NCBI RefSeq assembly: GCF_040807025.1
Contig: NC_090944.1
Coordinates: 112,902,238 to 112,966,237 of the forward strand
Reading direction: 5' to 3'
DNA: 64,000 nt
DNA from: Struthio camelus
Taxonomy: Eukaryota; Chordata; Aves; Struthioniformes; Struthionidae
Position 1 is the stretch's first letter; every line of letters starts with the position of its first letter. Shown piece by piece: positions 1 through 10,919 of the stretch. A program made the position numbers and the translations under genes. The notes beneath the pieces are model-generated. The model saw nothing but the letters and a program-made list of their open reading frames with translations. It did not search any database and was not told the DNA's origin.

Positions 1-378
1 TTATGACAGAAGTCCCCGGGTGCTGTGGGATATAAATCATTAAACGCAGGCAAGTACTTCATAATGATCTGCCCACGACTCAGTCTTGTTCCCAGAAAAC
101 TGTTCCCCTTTTGCATGGGGAGCTTATATCCCCGTATGCCTATTTTGCACCCTCCAGGGTACCTCCATTTGAAACCTGTAGCAGTCACTATAAAATCATC
201 CTCCTCTCCCTACTGGAGCATAATGGCTACTGCCATTTTTCTTTTTTTTGCTTTATTTAAAACATATTTCAGGTATGCAGAGCTATCACTAAAAATCACC
301 TCATCTGACATACCCCTCTTTTTTTTCTTTTCCTACCCAAAAGAGGATTTTGTGACATGGAATCTCAATTGCTTTTAC
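1..378 (-). other. UBR2: UBR2 intron 4, start
   Basis: Sequence 3' of the exon 4 donor on the minus strand. I find no further UBR2 exon here; the plus-strand open frame at 25-399 is a chance frame. Confidence 0.85.
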
Positions 379-492
379 CTCTTCTTCTGCAGTCTCTGAA
401 GTGTTAATTTCATGCTTTTTACAGTAAGGACCTTCCTTCCATGCTTCTGTATCACCACAGTCACAGAACCCTCCTCCACCTGATGTTGTCAT
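379..492 (-). CDS. UBR2: UBR2 coding exon 4 (residues 140-177, end of UBR box)
   Basis: This 114-bp exon encodes [20 protein letters not shown] and continues through [18 protein letters not shown]. It carries the last zinc ligands, Cys149, Cys151, Cys163 and His166, and the substrate-contact residues Asp150 and Asp153. The G-rich loop and the KEGPYC segment fit UBR2 better than UBR1. The acceptor is ATTATAG and the donor is GAG|GTAAAAG; both ends are phase 0. The next exon of the family, beginning near a conserved DPLVHL, is not found between base 1 and 378, so it must lie beyond the left edge. Confidence 0.97.
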
Positions 493-699
493 CTATAATT
501 ATTTAATAACAAAACAGTTTATGTGAGTATGCCTAAAAATACATGTTAAACTGAGTAGCCATAGCTAAACTGTAAAAGCACAATCATGTTTAATATATGC
601 TTCTCCACTACCCTGTTAAAAAAACAAACACACACACACAGTAAAACCATGTCTCTATTTCTATGACAGCTGAAGTTTGAGCTACTTCAACCTGCCTAG

Positions 700-733
<34 letters not shown>

Positions 734-1853
734 GCAAATATCCCCATCTGCCCCACCTCAAGGCTATGTAGAATTAATACACAGTGTGCAACACTGCAAC
801 CCAGTAGTAACATGCAATTTTTCTGAATTCATTACTTTTAGTGCCATCCTTCCTATATCACATTGCCATATTTTATATTAGAACAAACAGAAATCATTTC
901 ATAGAGCAGTATTGCACGGTGAGGAGGAGATGTGTTGTCTATAAAAACAGGAGTTTAAAGACAAAACTTACAAATTGCTCACTTCATCAGTTTTAGTAAG
1001 CACAGAAAAAAGTATCTGCATAATTCAACGACATGCTTACACTGCTTCAGTAAAATTTGATTTTAAAGCTAAGAACATCTGAAAGTAATAAATGTAATAA
1101 TATTTTCTTTGAACCACAACTATTAACTGATTCACAGAAGAACTGTTTTTCACCTGTTTTTGGCATACAGGCACGTATCATCCTACTATAGCAACAAAAA
1201 TAGACGGATTAGATGGACATTTGAAAAAACTTCTCTTATACTTTTGAATGTCGCTTAGTCTTGTTAATTCACTAAGCTTGCAAACTAAAAACCTTCAAGC
1301 AGTATGCTGGTATCAGTAAATTATGGCAGGCAATTCAGAGTAGACAGTTGGAGTGGCTACACTAGGTTTCTTGGGGCTTTTTTTTGTTTTTAATCCTAAT
1401 GCTCAGTGTAACTTATGCAGTGATTTGATTTACATTAACAGTAGTACAAGAAAGTATTATAAAAAAATTTATGGAAAGCCTGTACTAGTTATAAGCTAAT
1501 AAGATAAATAGAAATAAAAACACCAAGGTGTTGTTCTCTGTACTACTGATAATCAAAGTACTACTGAGAGCAATACAGACTACATAAAACAATATCTACA
1601 GTTGTAGTTTACTATTTTAACTTCTCTCTCATGTTTACAAAAAAATTCCATTATTGTACAGTTGATAACAATGCAGATGTTTAAAGGAAGTAAGTTTTAA
1701 ATGTAAGTAGTTTCTTAATAAAGGTTATTCCATACCTTTTAAAAATAATCAAATAGTTGAAAATACGTTTAATTCTTCAATCGTAAACAAGGAGTTCTAT
1801 ATACATATAAAATTACTAATAACTACACTGTAGGTTCCAATGATATTACTAAC
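493..1853 (-). other. UBR2: UBR2 intron 3
   Basis: AT-rich intron of about 1.36 kb between exons 3 and 4. It holds a pure 29-base poly(A) on the plus strand at 702-730 and a short (CA)n near 627-641. No exon-like segment was found. Confidence 0.9.
702..730. repeat. A29 homopolymer in UBR2 intron 3
   Basis: Uninterrupted run of 29 A on the plus strand (T on the transcribed UBR2 sense strand). No SINE or LINE body was recognised next to it, so it may be a simple homopolymer or the tail of a decayed element. Confidence 0.9.
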
Positions 1854-1932
1854 CCTGTATCGATGCTCTCTATGAATACTTCCAAGAAAGCACTCCATGC
1901 ATAACACACAAGTTGGGTCAACCGCACAGTCT
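1854..1932 (-). CDS. UBR2: UBR2 coding exon 3 (residues 113-139, UBR box core)
   Basis: This 79-bp exon completes Arg113 and continues [19 protein letters not shown] to HREHRYR. It holds zinc ligands Cys115, Cys124, Cys127, His133 and His136, and Asp118, one of the acidic residues that in this family contact the positively charged N-terminal residue of the substrate. The acceptor is strong: a long pyrimidine run, then TTTTCAG. The donor is AGG|GTTAGT. It starts in phase 2 and ends in phase 0, matching exons 2 and 4 exactly. Confidence 0.97.
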
Positions 1933-3309
1933 CTGAAAACAGCAGGAAAAAAAAATGTTAAAATAAATATTTTCACCTTCAATTACATGCTTTACAACAG
2001 GGAATTTTCAAGTATCACCAATATGAGCTTTCTAACTAACGTATATGTTATTCTGAAAGACGAAAGTGACAGTTTGCAGGGAGAAGGGAGCCCTGAAATG
2101 AAGGAAAGAACATTCTGTTTTCAGTACAGAGGAAGCTATAAAAAAAATTGCTTGGGTAATATATTGTAAGACAGGTATATAAGCAAAGAAATAGCTGAAT
2201 TACAGAACACAGTACAGACAAATTAACAGGATAAACCCAAGCAAGTTCTCTTAAGAATACAAATTTTCACTGAACATTGGAAAGAAAGATTGCACACAAC
2301 AGATTACATCAACCCTCTGCTTCTAAATTTAGCCCTACAAGCTCTCTGAAGAGAGAAGATTTCCTCAATCAGAAGACCAGAGACTGCAATAAGGTCCTGC
2401 CTACGAGCACTGCCATAGCAGACAGATGCAGCAAAAGGGCCTAAAGAAATGAATGAGAATTATGCATTACATTTAGCTACCTCCCCAAGAAACACTGAAA
2501 ATACATGAACTCGTGTAAGGCAGCTGACTCCAAGGCACCTCAAGACTAAGGGAGACAGGTTTCGCTACGTAAAAATAACTACGAAGACAATAAATATCTA
2601 ACAACAGTTGTTATTAAAGCAAGAATCACATCAACAATTTATTTCGTTCAAACAAAAACACCGTAGAACCTATGAAATGTTATCAAGGATTCTCCTAATT
2701 CCATTTCACCAAATAAATCAGATCACTTAATCACTGAAAGTATATCACGCAACCACGGTTTAATGTTCCTAAAGTGTCATTTTCCTTTTTTTTCCCCTCT
2801 CCATATGAGTTACTGAGAGTGAGAAAATTCAAACCAAAAATACAAGCAGCTCTTGTACTTTAGAATAATTGTTTGTGTAACCTCACGTTAAAAAAAAAAT
2901 TAAAAATATTGGGCAATAGTGGGTATTAACTTTTCATAATCCTAAGACTTTCAACCACACACCTGAGAACTCAGTACCCTTCGCAGAGTAATTTCTCAAA
3001 AAAATTAGGAGGTTTACACACAAAGCAGAGGCAGTTCTGTAAATTTCACAACTAAAAAATAAAAAGCCAGTGCCTTAAATGTATGGTCATGGAACCAGAA
3101 AACAATTATTTTTTATCCTGCAAATGTTCAATTCAAATTCTCATTCCTATTCATTATCAACTATAAACCAAAGAAAAATATTAGAACGGGAGAGGACACA
3201 TTAACAGTTTTACATATCTGCACAACAATTAACAGAAAGAAGTGGAGACTCCATCATGACAGCAGAAAGAGTAAAAATACTCTGCATTCATTGCTGACCA
3301 TGACTCGAG

Positions 3310-3369
3310 CAGGTGATTGGACAATGTCTTTCCAGGGATCCTTTCCAACCTGGATGATATTATGATTAC
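3310..3369 (+). mobile_element. Decayed CR1 LINE 3' end
   Basis: The plus strand reads GCAGGTGATTGG, then a short spacer, then GGATCCTTTCCAACCTGGAT and GATATTATGATTA. This is the layout of the CR1 3' terminus known in birds and other sauropsids: the GGTTGGACTAGATGA block, the CCTTCCAACC block, then a degenerate ATTCTATG-type end repeat. Only about 60 bp is recognisable and no reverse transcriptase part remains. Confidence 0.65.
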
Positions 3370-3430
3370 ACTGCTGTATTTAAATTTTCCCTACTGAAAC
3401 ACAGACCGTGAGTATGAATGGTATATTTAC

Positions 3431-3526
3431 TCATCCTCCAAACTCTCCAATAGACTGCATTCTTCTTTGTTTTCATCATACTTGAAAATATTCTGGAGGA
3501 TATTTTTCACATATTGATCTGCTGGT
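3431..3526 (-). other. Candidate cassette (or alternative terminal) exon in UBR2 intron 2
   Basis: On the UBR2 strand, a pyrimidine-rich stretch ending TTTTTCAAG is followed by 96 bp with no stop in the UBR2 register and then GA|GTAAAT, a plausible donor. After exon 2 (phase 2) the first base completes an arginine codon. The block then reads PADQYVKNILQNIFKY followed by an acidic segment ending LLESLED. Its length is a multiple of three and both ends are phase 2, so inclusion between exons 2 and 3 keeps the frame. If the donor is not used, the next codon is TAA. The peptide looks helical and acidic but I do not recognise it. It is absent from the UBR2 protein as I know it, and no expression evidence is available. 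It could be a chance pseudo-exon. Confidence 0.3.
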
Positions 3527-4957
3527 CTTGAAAAACAAGCGTTTAGAAAAAAATTAACAGAACACCCACAATTTCATCAGTTCAAATGAAGAGCATTTAA
3601 TGCTTAACATATCATTACTTCTAGGCTGCAATGCAGTTTGACTTGAATTAAAATTCTAGTTCCGAGATTTGTTTTTTAGTTCTTTGGGTACAAATAAAGA
3701 AACTGCGGAAATTCACTTCATAACCTCTGATAGCTTCTGATCTTCAACGCTTGTAAGAAAGAGAATTCTGTAGCTAACGGTATCTAGATCTCTCTACTCT
3801 TCTTCACGCTGTGAAGGAAGCACCCAAGAACATGTATGAGGGAAAACAAAAGGAGCTTTCTTAGGAGTGAAAGGGACCTAAGGCACACCATCAGTTCAAG
3901 TTCATCTGCCTCAGGATGACAGATTTCAAAAAATCTCCAAAACTAACTGACTGTTGAAATGGAAGTGCAAAAGAGGCAACTTGCTGACTAAGCATCTCAA
4001 CTCCATTCTCACCCAGAGCTTCAGCCAGTAAGGCTAGGTATCAAGTTCCTAGAAAGGAGAGCGCTAGAGTAAAATTCTTCCGCAATTATTCCCCCCTTCT
4101 AAAGGAAGGGGATGGCAATCCAGCAAAAGCAATGAAAGCAGGAAATAAACCCTCAAAATAAGACAGAGATCCTACCCACCCTCCGTCCTCACTGTTCTCC
4201 CAAAAAGGACAACAGGAAAGACAGAAAAACAAAACAAAACTGCTGAACATCAAAAGTAAAAATTATTATTGGTGGTGTTCAAGAGTCCAAGAAAGTGATA
4301 AAACCCACAGAAGACAGGAAAAGTCTGTGCTAGAGAGGGCACAAACTAAATTTAACAAACTGCAGAAGGTTCAGGAAAGAAAGAGTAAAAGGATTACTGT
4401 ACCTCAGTAATATACTGGCTTAAAAATAAGATTTTTAAAATACTTACAATTTGTTAGTAACTTATTGTACTCTTTAAACTTTATAGGCTTTTGAGTAAAA
4501 TGATATTTTTAGGGAGAACTAGAAAGAGAGAGGGGGGCAAGGAAGGAATAAGAAGCTGGTAAGTCTGTTTTAGCATCTAACATATTAGTTTAACAGGTCG
4601 TGAAAAGAGATCTAAAACGCAGGATCAACACTAACAGCCGATATTAAGCACCTGAATTTATATGCACATGCACCTGCCCACTTATTTCTGATTAACACCC
4701 TTAAATTACATTGACGGTTCACCCAGCTACTTTATTCGCCTTGCATTTGTTTTGTACAGAAAACACTCTACAGTATACCAACCAGTTTTTCCCACTTACA
4801 AATCTGTAGCGTGTTAACTTCCCCTTAATCCCACCCGCTCATGGAACATTGCAAGGTTACTATAAAAATACATTTGTGCTATTAACTTTTCTTTAGAACA
4901 GTGTATTTTCATCTGCTCTTGTTCTGTGACTTCACAAATTAGAAATGCTAAGTCTAC

Positions 4958-5217
4958 CTGCAAGAATACGTAGGTTCTCCCACTTTAAAAACACGGCCAC
5001 AGAGATGGGAAGGTTTGTTTGCTTGCTCAAGCTTTGGAAAACCAAACGCGGGATCTTCACCACAAAGATACCATTCCATTGGTCCCAGCAAAACATGTTG
5101 TGCCAGCATGTCTTCTCTTTGCGGGGCAGGGTTAGGACCCCTGCAGTAAATTTTTGGTACATAATAGGCCAGATGCTGGTATACTTCTTTGTGAAGGTCA
5201 TTTGTTTGCAGCCATTT
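4958..5217 (-). CDS. UBR2: UBR2 coding exon 2 (residues 27-113, start of UBR box)
   Basis: This 260-bp exon begins at KWLQTNDLHKEVYQHL after an AG acceptor with a weak, A/T-rich upstream tract. It ends in phase 2 at TYSC plus two bases of the next arginine codon, before the donor GTAGAC. It covers the conserved region linking the N-terminus to the UBR box, including PKIYCRGPNP and GPMEWYLCGEDPAFGFPKLE, and it supplies the first two zinc ligands, Cys99 and Cys112. Open frames overlapping this exon on both strands (4945-5229 plus, and a shifted minus-strand frame over 4932-5201) are shadows in the wrong register. Confidence 0.96.
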
Positions 5218-7600
5218 CTTTTAAATTAAACAAAAGAATAAACAATTTACTTTATTAATAAAAACAGCACCCACAATTTTACCTATTAAGAAACATTTTT
5301 TGTTTCTTCCTTAGAATCTAAAACGACATTGCAAAACTAGAAAGCCATGCTTTGCTCTATAAATGTTGAAGGGAGAAAATGACGTAAGGCAGACATTAGG
5401 AAAGGAACCGTCTGTTTTCCAGCTTGCACATTTTATCCTTTTGAGATACAGAAAATTCTCAGAAACACGAGATTTAAGAAACTAAATTCTTAAAAGTTTC
5501 CTCCAGAACGCGCTACTGGTAAAATGCCCCACCATTAGCAGGGACTTGTATAGTGAGGCCCAAACTACGTTGGCTGGATTTATTTGGATTGCAGGCTGAT
5601 GCTGCCAGCTGGGGTCACAGAGAGGAAATGGAAGCCTGGAGTTGGCAAGGGACAGGAAAAGATAGAAAGCACAAAGCGACTGGCACGCACAACAGTAGGT
5701 GACAGTTCACCTCTCCTTTAATTTCAACAAATTTAACTAAGAAAATGACGTGGAGGGCGTGTTTCTCCTTCATCAAAAATAATAAACTATCAGAATTACT
5801 ATTTCAAGTATGATGCTAGACCTATGAATTAGTCAATTAAAAGAGAATTTGTGCTGATAGAGAGTTTTTAAAAGCCAAACTAAGGTATCTGGTATAAACC
5901 ACTGAGAAACTCAGAACTCTACATTTTTTCCCCTGTATATATATGCGTGCACAGACACATACTGGAAGAAAAAAAAAACCCTCAAAATAACATTTATTTC
6001 AGTCTTGTGGAACTACAATTTTATAAAGGTCCAAATCGTAAATTAAGGCTACTAGGTTTTTATGATAAACATATGGGAGCAAACACACATTGCAAGTGTG
6101 CAGGTTACATAAACAGCCTTAGCATGCCATTTCTAACTGTAAATACGGTGACAAGACACCTCTGATAACTTCAAATATAGAATTCAATAAACAAACTAAA
6201 AGTATATATGAAAAGCAAGAATTAATTATACAAAAATAATTAACTTTGATAACCAAATGTTACAGCTTGATTCACTCTGAATTATTCATGACTCACTCTT
6301 AAGAACTTTTATTTGAGAAGATACTGTTGTGGTGAGTTCTTGAGGATAAAGGTGCAGAGTCAGTGTAGTATTCATACCACTTAAGGGATTTTTTAAAATA
6401 TACATTGCAATATTTTCATCTGCTAGACTACTTTTTCTAATGCAGACTTTCATTCAAAAAAGCTTATTTGTCAATATAGCTCTTAGATAGTAAAACAGAA
6501 CGCTTTCCTCACTTCTCTTTCCCTAAGTTTGGCTTAAAATCATAATCAATCTACTAAACGTTTTTGAATTGATCTAGTTTTGATGGTTACAAAACTAGGA
6601 ATTTTCCAAATAAGCCTACGGAAAAGGCTTGCCATAAAAGACCCTATCTAAGGATCCAGAAGTTTACAGTGAATCTCACTATTCCCATTAGGATTAAGAG
6701 ACTACTCCACAAAAATGGAAACATTAACATTTTCATTGCTAAGAATTTGCATCCTTTTCCCTAGCTCATGAATCTTTTGGTCTCTTTCCATCAGTTGTGC
6801 CAAAGACGTACTGCTGCACGAGGAACTGACCTAACTGCAGCGGAACCAACTTAGTGTCTTCCATCATCTCTCTTCAGTAAGATCATTTTTAGATGATTTT
6901 TCTAGAGCACGTATTAGTTAAAATACTTGCATTTTGTTCTTAGCAAAATGCCTTTAATTTCAACTTTTTAAATCTGAAGTACCTTAGTAATTTCTATCTA
7001 GAAAAGATATAGCACATATTAGTTACACTACAAGCTCAGACAAATACCTAGCCAGAGAAAATTGTTGTTCCTCAGGTAAACAGCTTTCCCTTCCCAAAAA
7101 TTCCAGCAGTACTTGCCTGAAAGTTAGGTGTGGCAACACTGGATGTCATCACACCTACGTCTCTTCACGAACTGAATTCTATACACGTAGCTGTGCATAT
7201 AGTTCTGAGTATTAGATCCTGGCCAAAAGAATACCAGAAGGAAAGAAATGTGGACTGCTAGGACAAGGAAATAGATGCATTTCTGGTGTCCCTTAGAGTG
7301 CTTGTAAAACAAAACAAAATAACAAAACAAAACTGAAAGCTATGCTAACTTGCTAGCGGACTGATACCTGAGAGGCACTGAATCCCAGTAAAAAACTACT
7401 CAAAACTTTAGAATTTATTTTTTGGCCTAAGTATTTCATATTAGACAAATACTAACTGAAAACTTGCCTAATCTTCTACCCTGAATTGACACGTAGGAAA
7501 AATTAATATTCTACCCTGCCATGAGATTCTTTTAATAAAAAGGGAAATGTATCCTCCTTCATTTCCTCCCCTGACTTATTCTCCTGCACTTTTGAGTGCC

Positions 7601-7624
7601 AATAAATAAATAAATAAATAAATA
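7601..7624. repeat. (AATA)n microsatellite
   Basis: Six perfect copies of a four-base A/T-rich unit in UBR2 intron 1. Confidence 0.9.
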
Positions 7625-8843
7625 GAATCAAAAAACATTGTTTAAATAACACTCATACAAGTAAACACCTAAGGGTCCATCAGAGTTTCTATTAAATTAC
7701 ATTTAATTAAGAGACAAAATAGCTGAACAAAATGCACGATACAAAAAAAGTCATGAAACAACTCAATTTACTACTTCCAGAGCTAAATGGCATACCTTAC
7801 GTATTTATGGCTTTGGTTAGCTATATAAATTAATATCTGCAATGTAGGCTTATATTCTGTTACAGATGACAGTCATTTATTCTTCTGATTATTGTTCTTT
7901 GGAGGTTCATAGTTAACTTGTTGCAATAAGAAACTGAAATGCAAAGTACTATAACTATAGCTTTGGACTGGCATTTATTTTGTTAGTATTGTGCTATCAG
8001 CAAAGTAATACTATCAGCAAAGGAGGGAGAAAAACAGACCTAAAGACCAGCTGTGCTGTTTACTTACACGTTCAGGGAGTGCCAATAGCATTTAACTGCT
8101 AGCACACTGTGGGTCTGAAACGAACAGATCGCTGAATTGTAGCTTATGCTGGTGATTATGGGGGAAAAATGAGAAAGAACTGACTAAGTTTAAAGAAGAC
8201 CTTGCACCTATGGCAGATTCTTAGACATGTGCCATTTGGTGTGCCTTTAGCTCAGGTAAGTAACTAACACATGCTCTAGAAAATCATCTAAAAATGATGA
8301 ACCTACGTAAACCTATACTGCTACCTACACTGAACTAAACTAGCTAGGATATAGCTAACTGGGCACATTTGCCTACCTAATCACACCTTTGTCTCTGCAC
8401 TGTAGATATACGACAGTAATCTGAGGCTAACCTGAATTACAACGTTGTCTTTCATTTTATTTTGGAAAGGAGACAATGTAACTCTCATTAAAATACACGA
8501 AAAAGCTCTCTGACGTCTTATCCTACAGAAACGCACACAAAGCACGCCAATATGTTCACAAACGTATAGATATAGTTCCTCAAATGCACCTAAATGTACC
8601 TATAAGATCAGGCATCTACCTCAGAAGCAAAAATAAAATGGTTCCTTGAAAACTTTACCCTTAAGATTCCCCTTCTTTGACCTTCCTGCTACTCTCTACA
8701 AATGCTGGAAAAGTCTATATAAGAAAGTAGGTGACTTCAAGTATTACCCTGATTCTACTAGCTATTTCCTCCACAAGCTTCCCATCCTAATAGTCCCAAA
8801 CTTAACTGGGATAAGCTTTCACCAGAACTGCATCTTATATACT

Positions 8844-8879
8844 GGAGAGGAGGAAAAAAAAAAAAAAAAAAGGAGGGGG
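8844..8879 (+). repeat. Homopurine tract with A-run and G-runs
   Basis: A 36-base stretch containing only A and G, with about 18 consecutive A followed by G-rich sequence, at the edge of the UBR2 CpG island. Long homopurine tracts can form triplex DNA. Confidence 0.8.
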
Positions 8880-9548
8880 TGGGGAGCGGGAACCCTGTAA
8901 TAAAAACCTCAATCTTGCAAAGCGTATATGGGACGAGGCTTCCACTTAAATTAACAGGCTAAGGAACAGGGAGGCTCTTCTCGTTTCAAGACAGCGAGAG
9001 GTGAAGCAAAACAGCAGCACAAAACTCCCGAGCTGCGTGGAGAAGGCCAGGAAGCAAGGGCAGCCCGAGGGACGAGCTCCCACAGGCCAGGCCGCGGCCC
9101 CGCCGCCCCCGCTGCTGCCTGGCCGGTGCCCTGGCGCCGCCGGGCGCTGCGGCCGCGGGGCTGGCCCGGCCCGAGCCGCCCGAGCAAGCCCGCACAACAG
9201 GAAAAGCCGGCTGCGTTCAGGCTGCCGCAAGAGCGACACGGGTGACAACAGCACGTTGGAGCCGGAGAGCGACGCGGCTTCAAGCCCGCAGCGCCCTTCG
9301 CAGCGCCCAGCCCGCGACCCCCGCGGGGAAAGCCCCTCTGCCCCCTCCGCTCCCCCCCCTCCCCAGCACGGCCCCTCTAGCCCTCACAGCCCGGCTGTAC
9401 TGCCCCCCCCCCCCGCCCCGCCGCCGTTACCGCCGGCCTAGCAGCCCCCGCTCCCTCCCTCCCCGCCGCCGCCAGGCACCGAGCGCGCTTCGGCCCCGGG
9501 CCCGCCGCCGCCCCCGCGGCCCGGCGACAGGGCGCGACGGCGCCTCAC

Positions 9549-9626
9549 CCCGGCGATCTCCTCGGCGGAGCACTCCAGCAGGCTCTTGTCAATAGCCTGC
9601 ACCTCCGCCTCCAAGTCCGCCGCCAT
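9549..9626 (-). CDS. UBR2: UBR2 coding exon 1 (residues 1-26)
   Basis: The exon encodes 26 residues starting MAADLEAEVQAIDKSLLE and ending SAEEIAG, which closely matches the known UBR2 N-terminus. The start codon sits in a good context (AAG before ATG, G at +4) and is the only ATG fitting the family N-terminus. The exon ends in phase 0 at GCCGGG, followed by the donor GTGAGG. It lies inside a CpG island with many other open frames in overlapping registers; those are low-complexity artefacts. The 5' UTR is unspliced at least immediately upstream of the start. Confidence 0.96.
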
Positions 9627-9629
9627 CTT
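9619..9629 (-). promoter_or_regulatory. YY1-type motif overlapping the UBR2 start codon
   Basis: On the minus strand the bases around the initiator read AAGATGGCGGC, a full match to the YY1 consensus AANATGGCGGC. YY1 sites of this kind are often found just downstream of start sites and sometimes overlap the first ATG, which would imply a short 5' UTR. Confidence 0.65.
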
Positions 9630-9703
9630 CTCCCCTCCCCCGCCCCGCGCCGAGGAAGGGACACCCGGAACCGGGCCCGGCCGGCGGCTCTGCGAGGGGA
9701 ACC

Positions 9704-9719
9704 CACTTCCGCCCCGCCC
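9704..9719 (-). promoter_or_regulatory. ETS/GABP site next to a GC box
   Basis: The minus strand reads GGGCGGGGCGGAAGTG, combining an SP1-type GC box with a GGAAGTG ETS core about 80 bp upstream of the UBR2 start codon. This combination is common in housekeeping promoters. Confidence 0.6.
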
Positions 9720-9723
9720 GGCC

Positions 9724-9753
9724 CCCTCCGCGTCACCGCCCTCCGCGTCACCG
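9724..9753. repeat. Perfect tandem 15-mer in the UBR2 promoter
   Basis: Two identical adjacent copies of a 15-bp unit (9724-9738 and 9739-9753). Each contains GCGTCACCG, which read on the UBR2 strand is CGGTGACGC, a CRE/ATF-like half site. The duplication therefore doubles a possible factor-binding site about 100-130 bp upstream of the start codon. Confidence 0.85.
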
Positions 9754-9770
9754 CGCCGCGCCGGCCCCCG

Positions 9771-9791
9771 GAGCACGCTGGGAGTTGTAGT
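9771..9791 (-). promoter_or_regulatory. ZNF143 (SBS-type) binding site
   Basis: The minus strand reads ACTACAACTCCCAGCGTGCT, close to the ZNF143 consensus ACTACAATTCCCAGCATGC. It lies about 145-165 bp upstream of the UBR2 start codon, within the usual distance for this factor in CpG-island promoters. Confidence 0.8.
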
Positions 9792-10919
9792 CTTTCCGCG
9801 GCGCCCGCACGCCGCCTCCCCGTCTCCTCGGAGGCGGCGCCCTCCCCGGCCACGGCAGGCGCGGCCCGGCCCGGCCCGGTTCACTCCCTCCTTTGCTTCC
9901 TCCCTTCTAACTCAAAGCGATGCCCGGGGGGAGAGGGTGGCCGGGCCGGGCTGGAGGAGCCCTGCAGTCCCCGCAGGCCGCACAGCTCGCCCGGCCCCCG
10001 CGGGCGCGGGGGTCGTCCCGCGACACCTGGACTTCGGTCCCGGTACACACGCACGCCAATATTGTTTGCCTTCTGGTTAAGTTTTTCAGATGCACTTTGG
10101 TCACCCTTGCCTGTCAGCCAGGAAGGTGAAAAACTGCTTTATTCAAGGAAAGAAAAAACAATCCTGCAAATTACATGGATTTGGAGCTACGGCTTAAAGA
10201 GCAATTTCACAAAGTGCAAAAATCGCTGAAGCTCTAAATCCCGTTTCGCAGCGGCCCTCGTTCCCCGAGCCCCAGAGGAGGCGCGCGGCCCCGGGGGCGG
10301 ACGGGCCGGCCGCCCCCCTGGCCTAGCAGGGCGCCTTCGCGGCCTGCCGCCCTGCCGCCCTTCTCTGCGCCGGCCTGAACCCGGCACCGTCTGGGCACCT
10401 ACGCAGAGATGGCGACCCGGTTTGCCAGAAATTACACCAGCAGACAATACCAAGGAAGCCCCTGCTCCAGCCAGCTTACGCTCCCAGATTTGCTCCAGGG
10501 TGCAAGAGGTGGATGCACAGACAGGAGAGTGGCAAGACAAACTGTGCTACAATTGCGTGAAGTATTAGTCAGCGATGGTCGTAAATGTTACCATTGCCAG
10601 GTGATAGTGATTTACAACAAAAGCATGCGTTAAAAGTGGGTTCTAAACAGCAGTTTGTGCCTGTTAACGATTTTCAAAAGCTTCTCGTGGTGGTTGTGCA
10701 CAGTTGGGTTTTCTGCTTGTTTTGCTTCTTTTTTTTTTTTGGTCTCTTCTTCTTCCTTCTCCTCAACTAACAACATAAATATTGAGTTACTCAGGGGATA
10801 GCCATTACCTTATTTTTGTCTAAAAGTAACAGATACATTTCGGGCCATACACTAATGAAAGAAAGAAATTGGGCAGCGCGCCGTTGGCTGGCGGCCCTTG
10901 AACGGCTTTAACGTTCCTC

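Larger units (their letters stand above)
1933..4957 (-). other. UBR2: UBR2 intron 2
   Basis: Intron of about 3.0 kb. It contains a decayed CR1 3' end (3310-3369) and an exon-like 96-bp block at 3431-3526, listed separately. The remainder shows no recognisable coding or RNA gene. Confidence 0.9.
5218..9548 (-). other. UBR2: UBR2 intron 1
   Basis: Intron of about 4.3 kb. The part nearest exon 1 (about 8.95-9.55 kb) is inside the CpG island; the rest is AT-rich. It contains an (AATA)n microsatellite at 7601-7624 and a homopurine tract at 8844-8879. No coding exon or RNA gene was recognised. Confidence 0.9.
1..9770 (-). other. UBR2: UBR2 gene, 5' portion (promoter to intron 4), partial
   Basis: This is the span of the minus-strand UBR2 gene inside the window, running from a CpG-island promoter near 9.7 kb to intron 4 at the left edge. 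Four coding exons are present and splice in frame (78, 260, 79 and 114 bp), giving residues 1-177 of a protein that is about 1,750 residues long in vertebrates. UBR2 is a RING-type E3 ligase of the N-degron pathway. It binds proteins with destabilising basic or bulky N-termini and ubiquitinates them with the E2 enzymes UBE2A/UBE2B; it is also known for roles in spermatocytes and histone ubiquitination. UBR1 is the closest paralogue, but the N-terminus and the segment after the UBR box match UBR2. The N-domain, RING and C-terminal cap exons are outside the window. The upstream limit is approximate because the transcription start was not determined. Confidence 0.95.
9040..10410. promoter_or_regulatory. 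UBR2: CpG island over the UBR2 promoter
   Basis: GC content and CpG density rise sharply against the AT-rich flanks, with a dense core at about 9.05-10.06 kb and a second patch at 10.23-10.41 kb. It spans UBR2 exon 1, its 5' UTR and upstream sequence, as is typical for a broadly expressed gene without a TATA box. Runs of C (for example 9404-9413) and GC-rich low complexity create many spurious open frames on both strands. Confidence 0.9.

Noticed and set aside
2300..2460. Exon-like minus-strand stretch in UBR2 intron 2 reading IAVSGLLIEEIFSLQRA
   Set aside because: It has an acceptor-like TTTAG, but joining UBR2 exon 2 there puts the reading frame into a stop within about 13 codons, and no good donor follows.
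4945..5229. 94-codon plus-strand frame and a shifted 89-codon minus-strand frame
   Set aside because: Both overlap UBR2 exon 2 in the wrong register; the correct minus-strand register gives the conserved UBR2 sequence.
9001..10104. Multiple open frames of 65-164 codons around the UBR2 promoter
   Set aside because: Same GC effect. Only the register giving the UBR2 N-terminus on the minus strand continues into recognisable exons.
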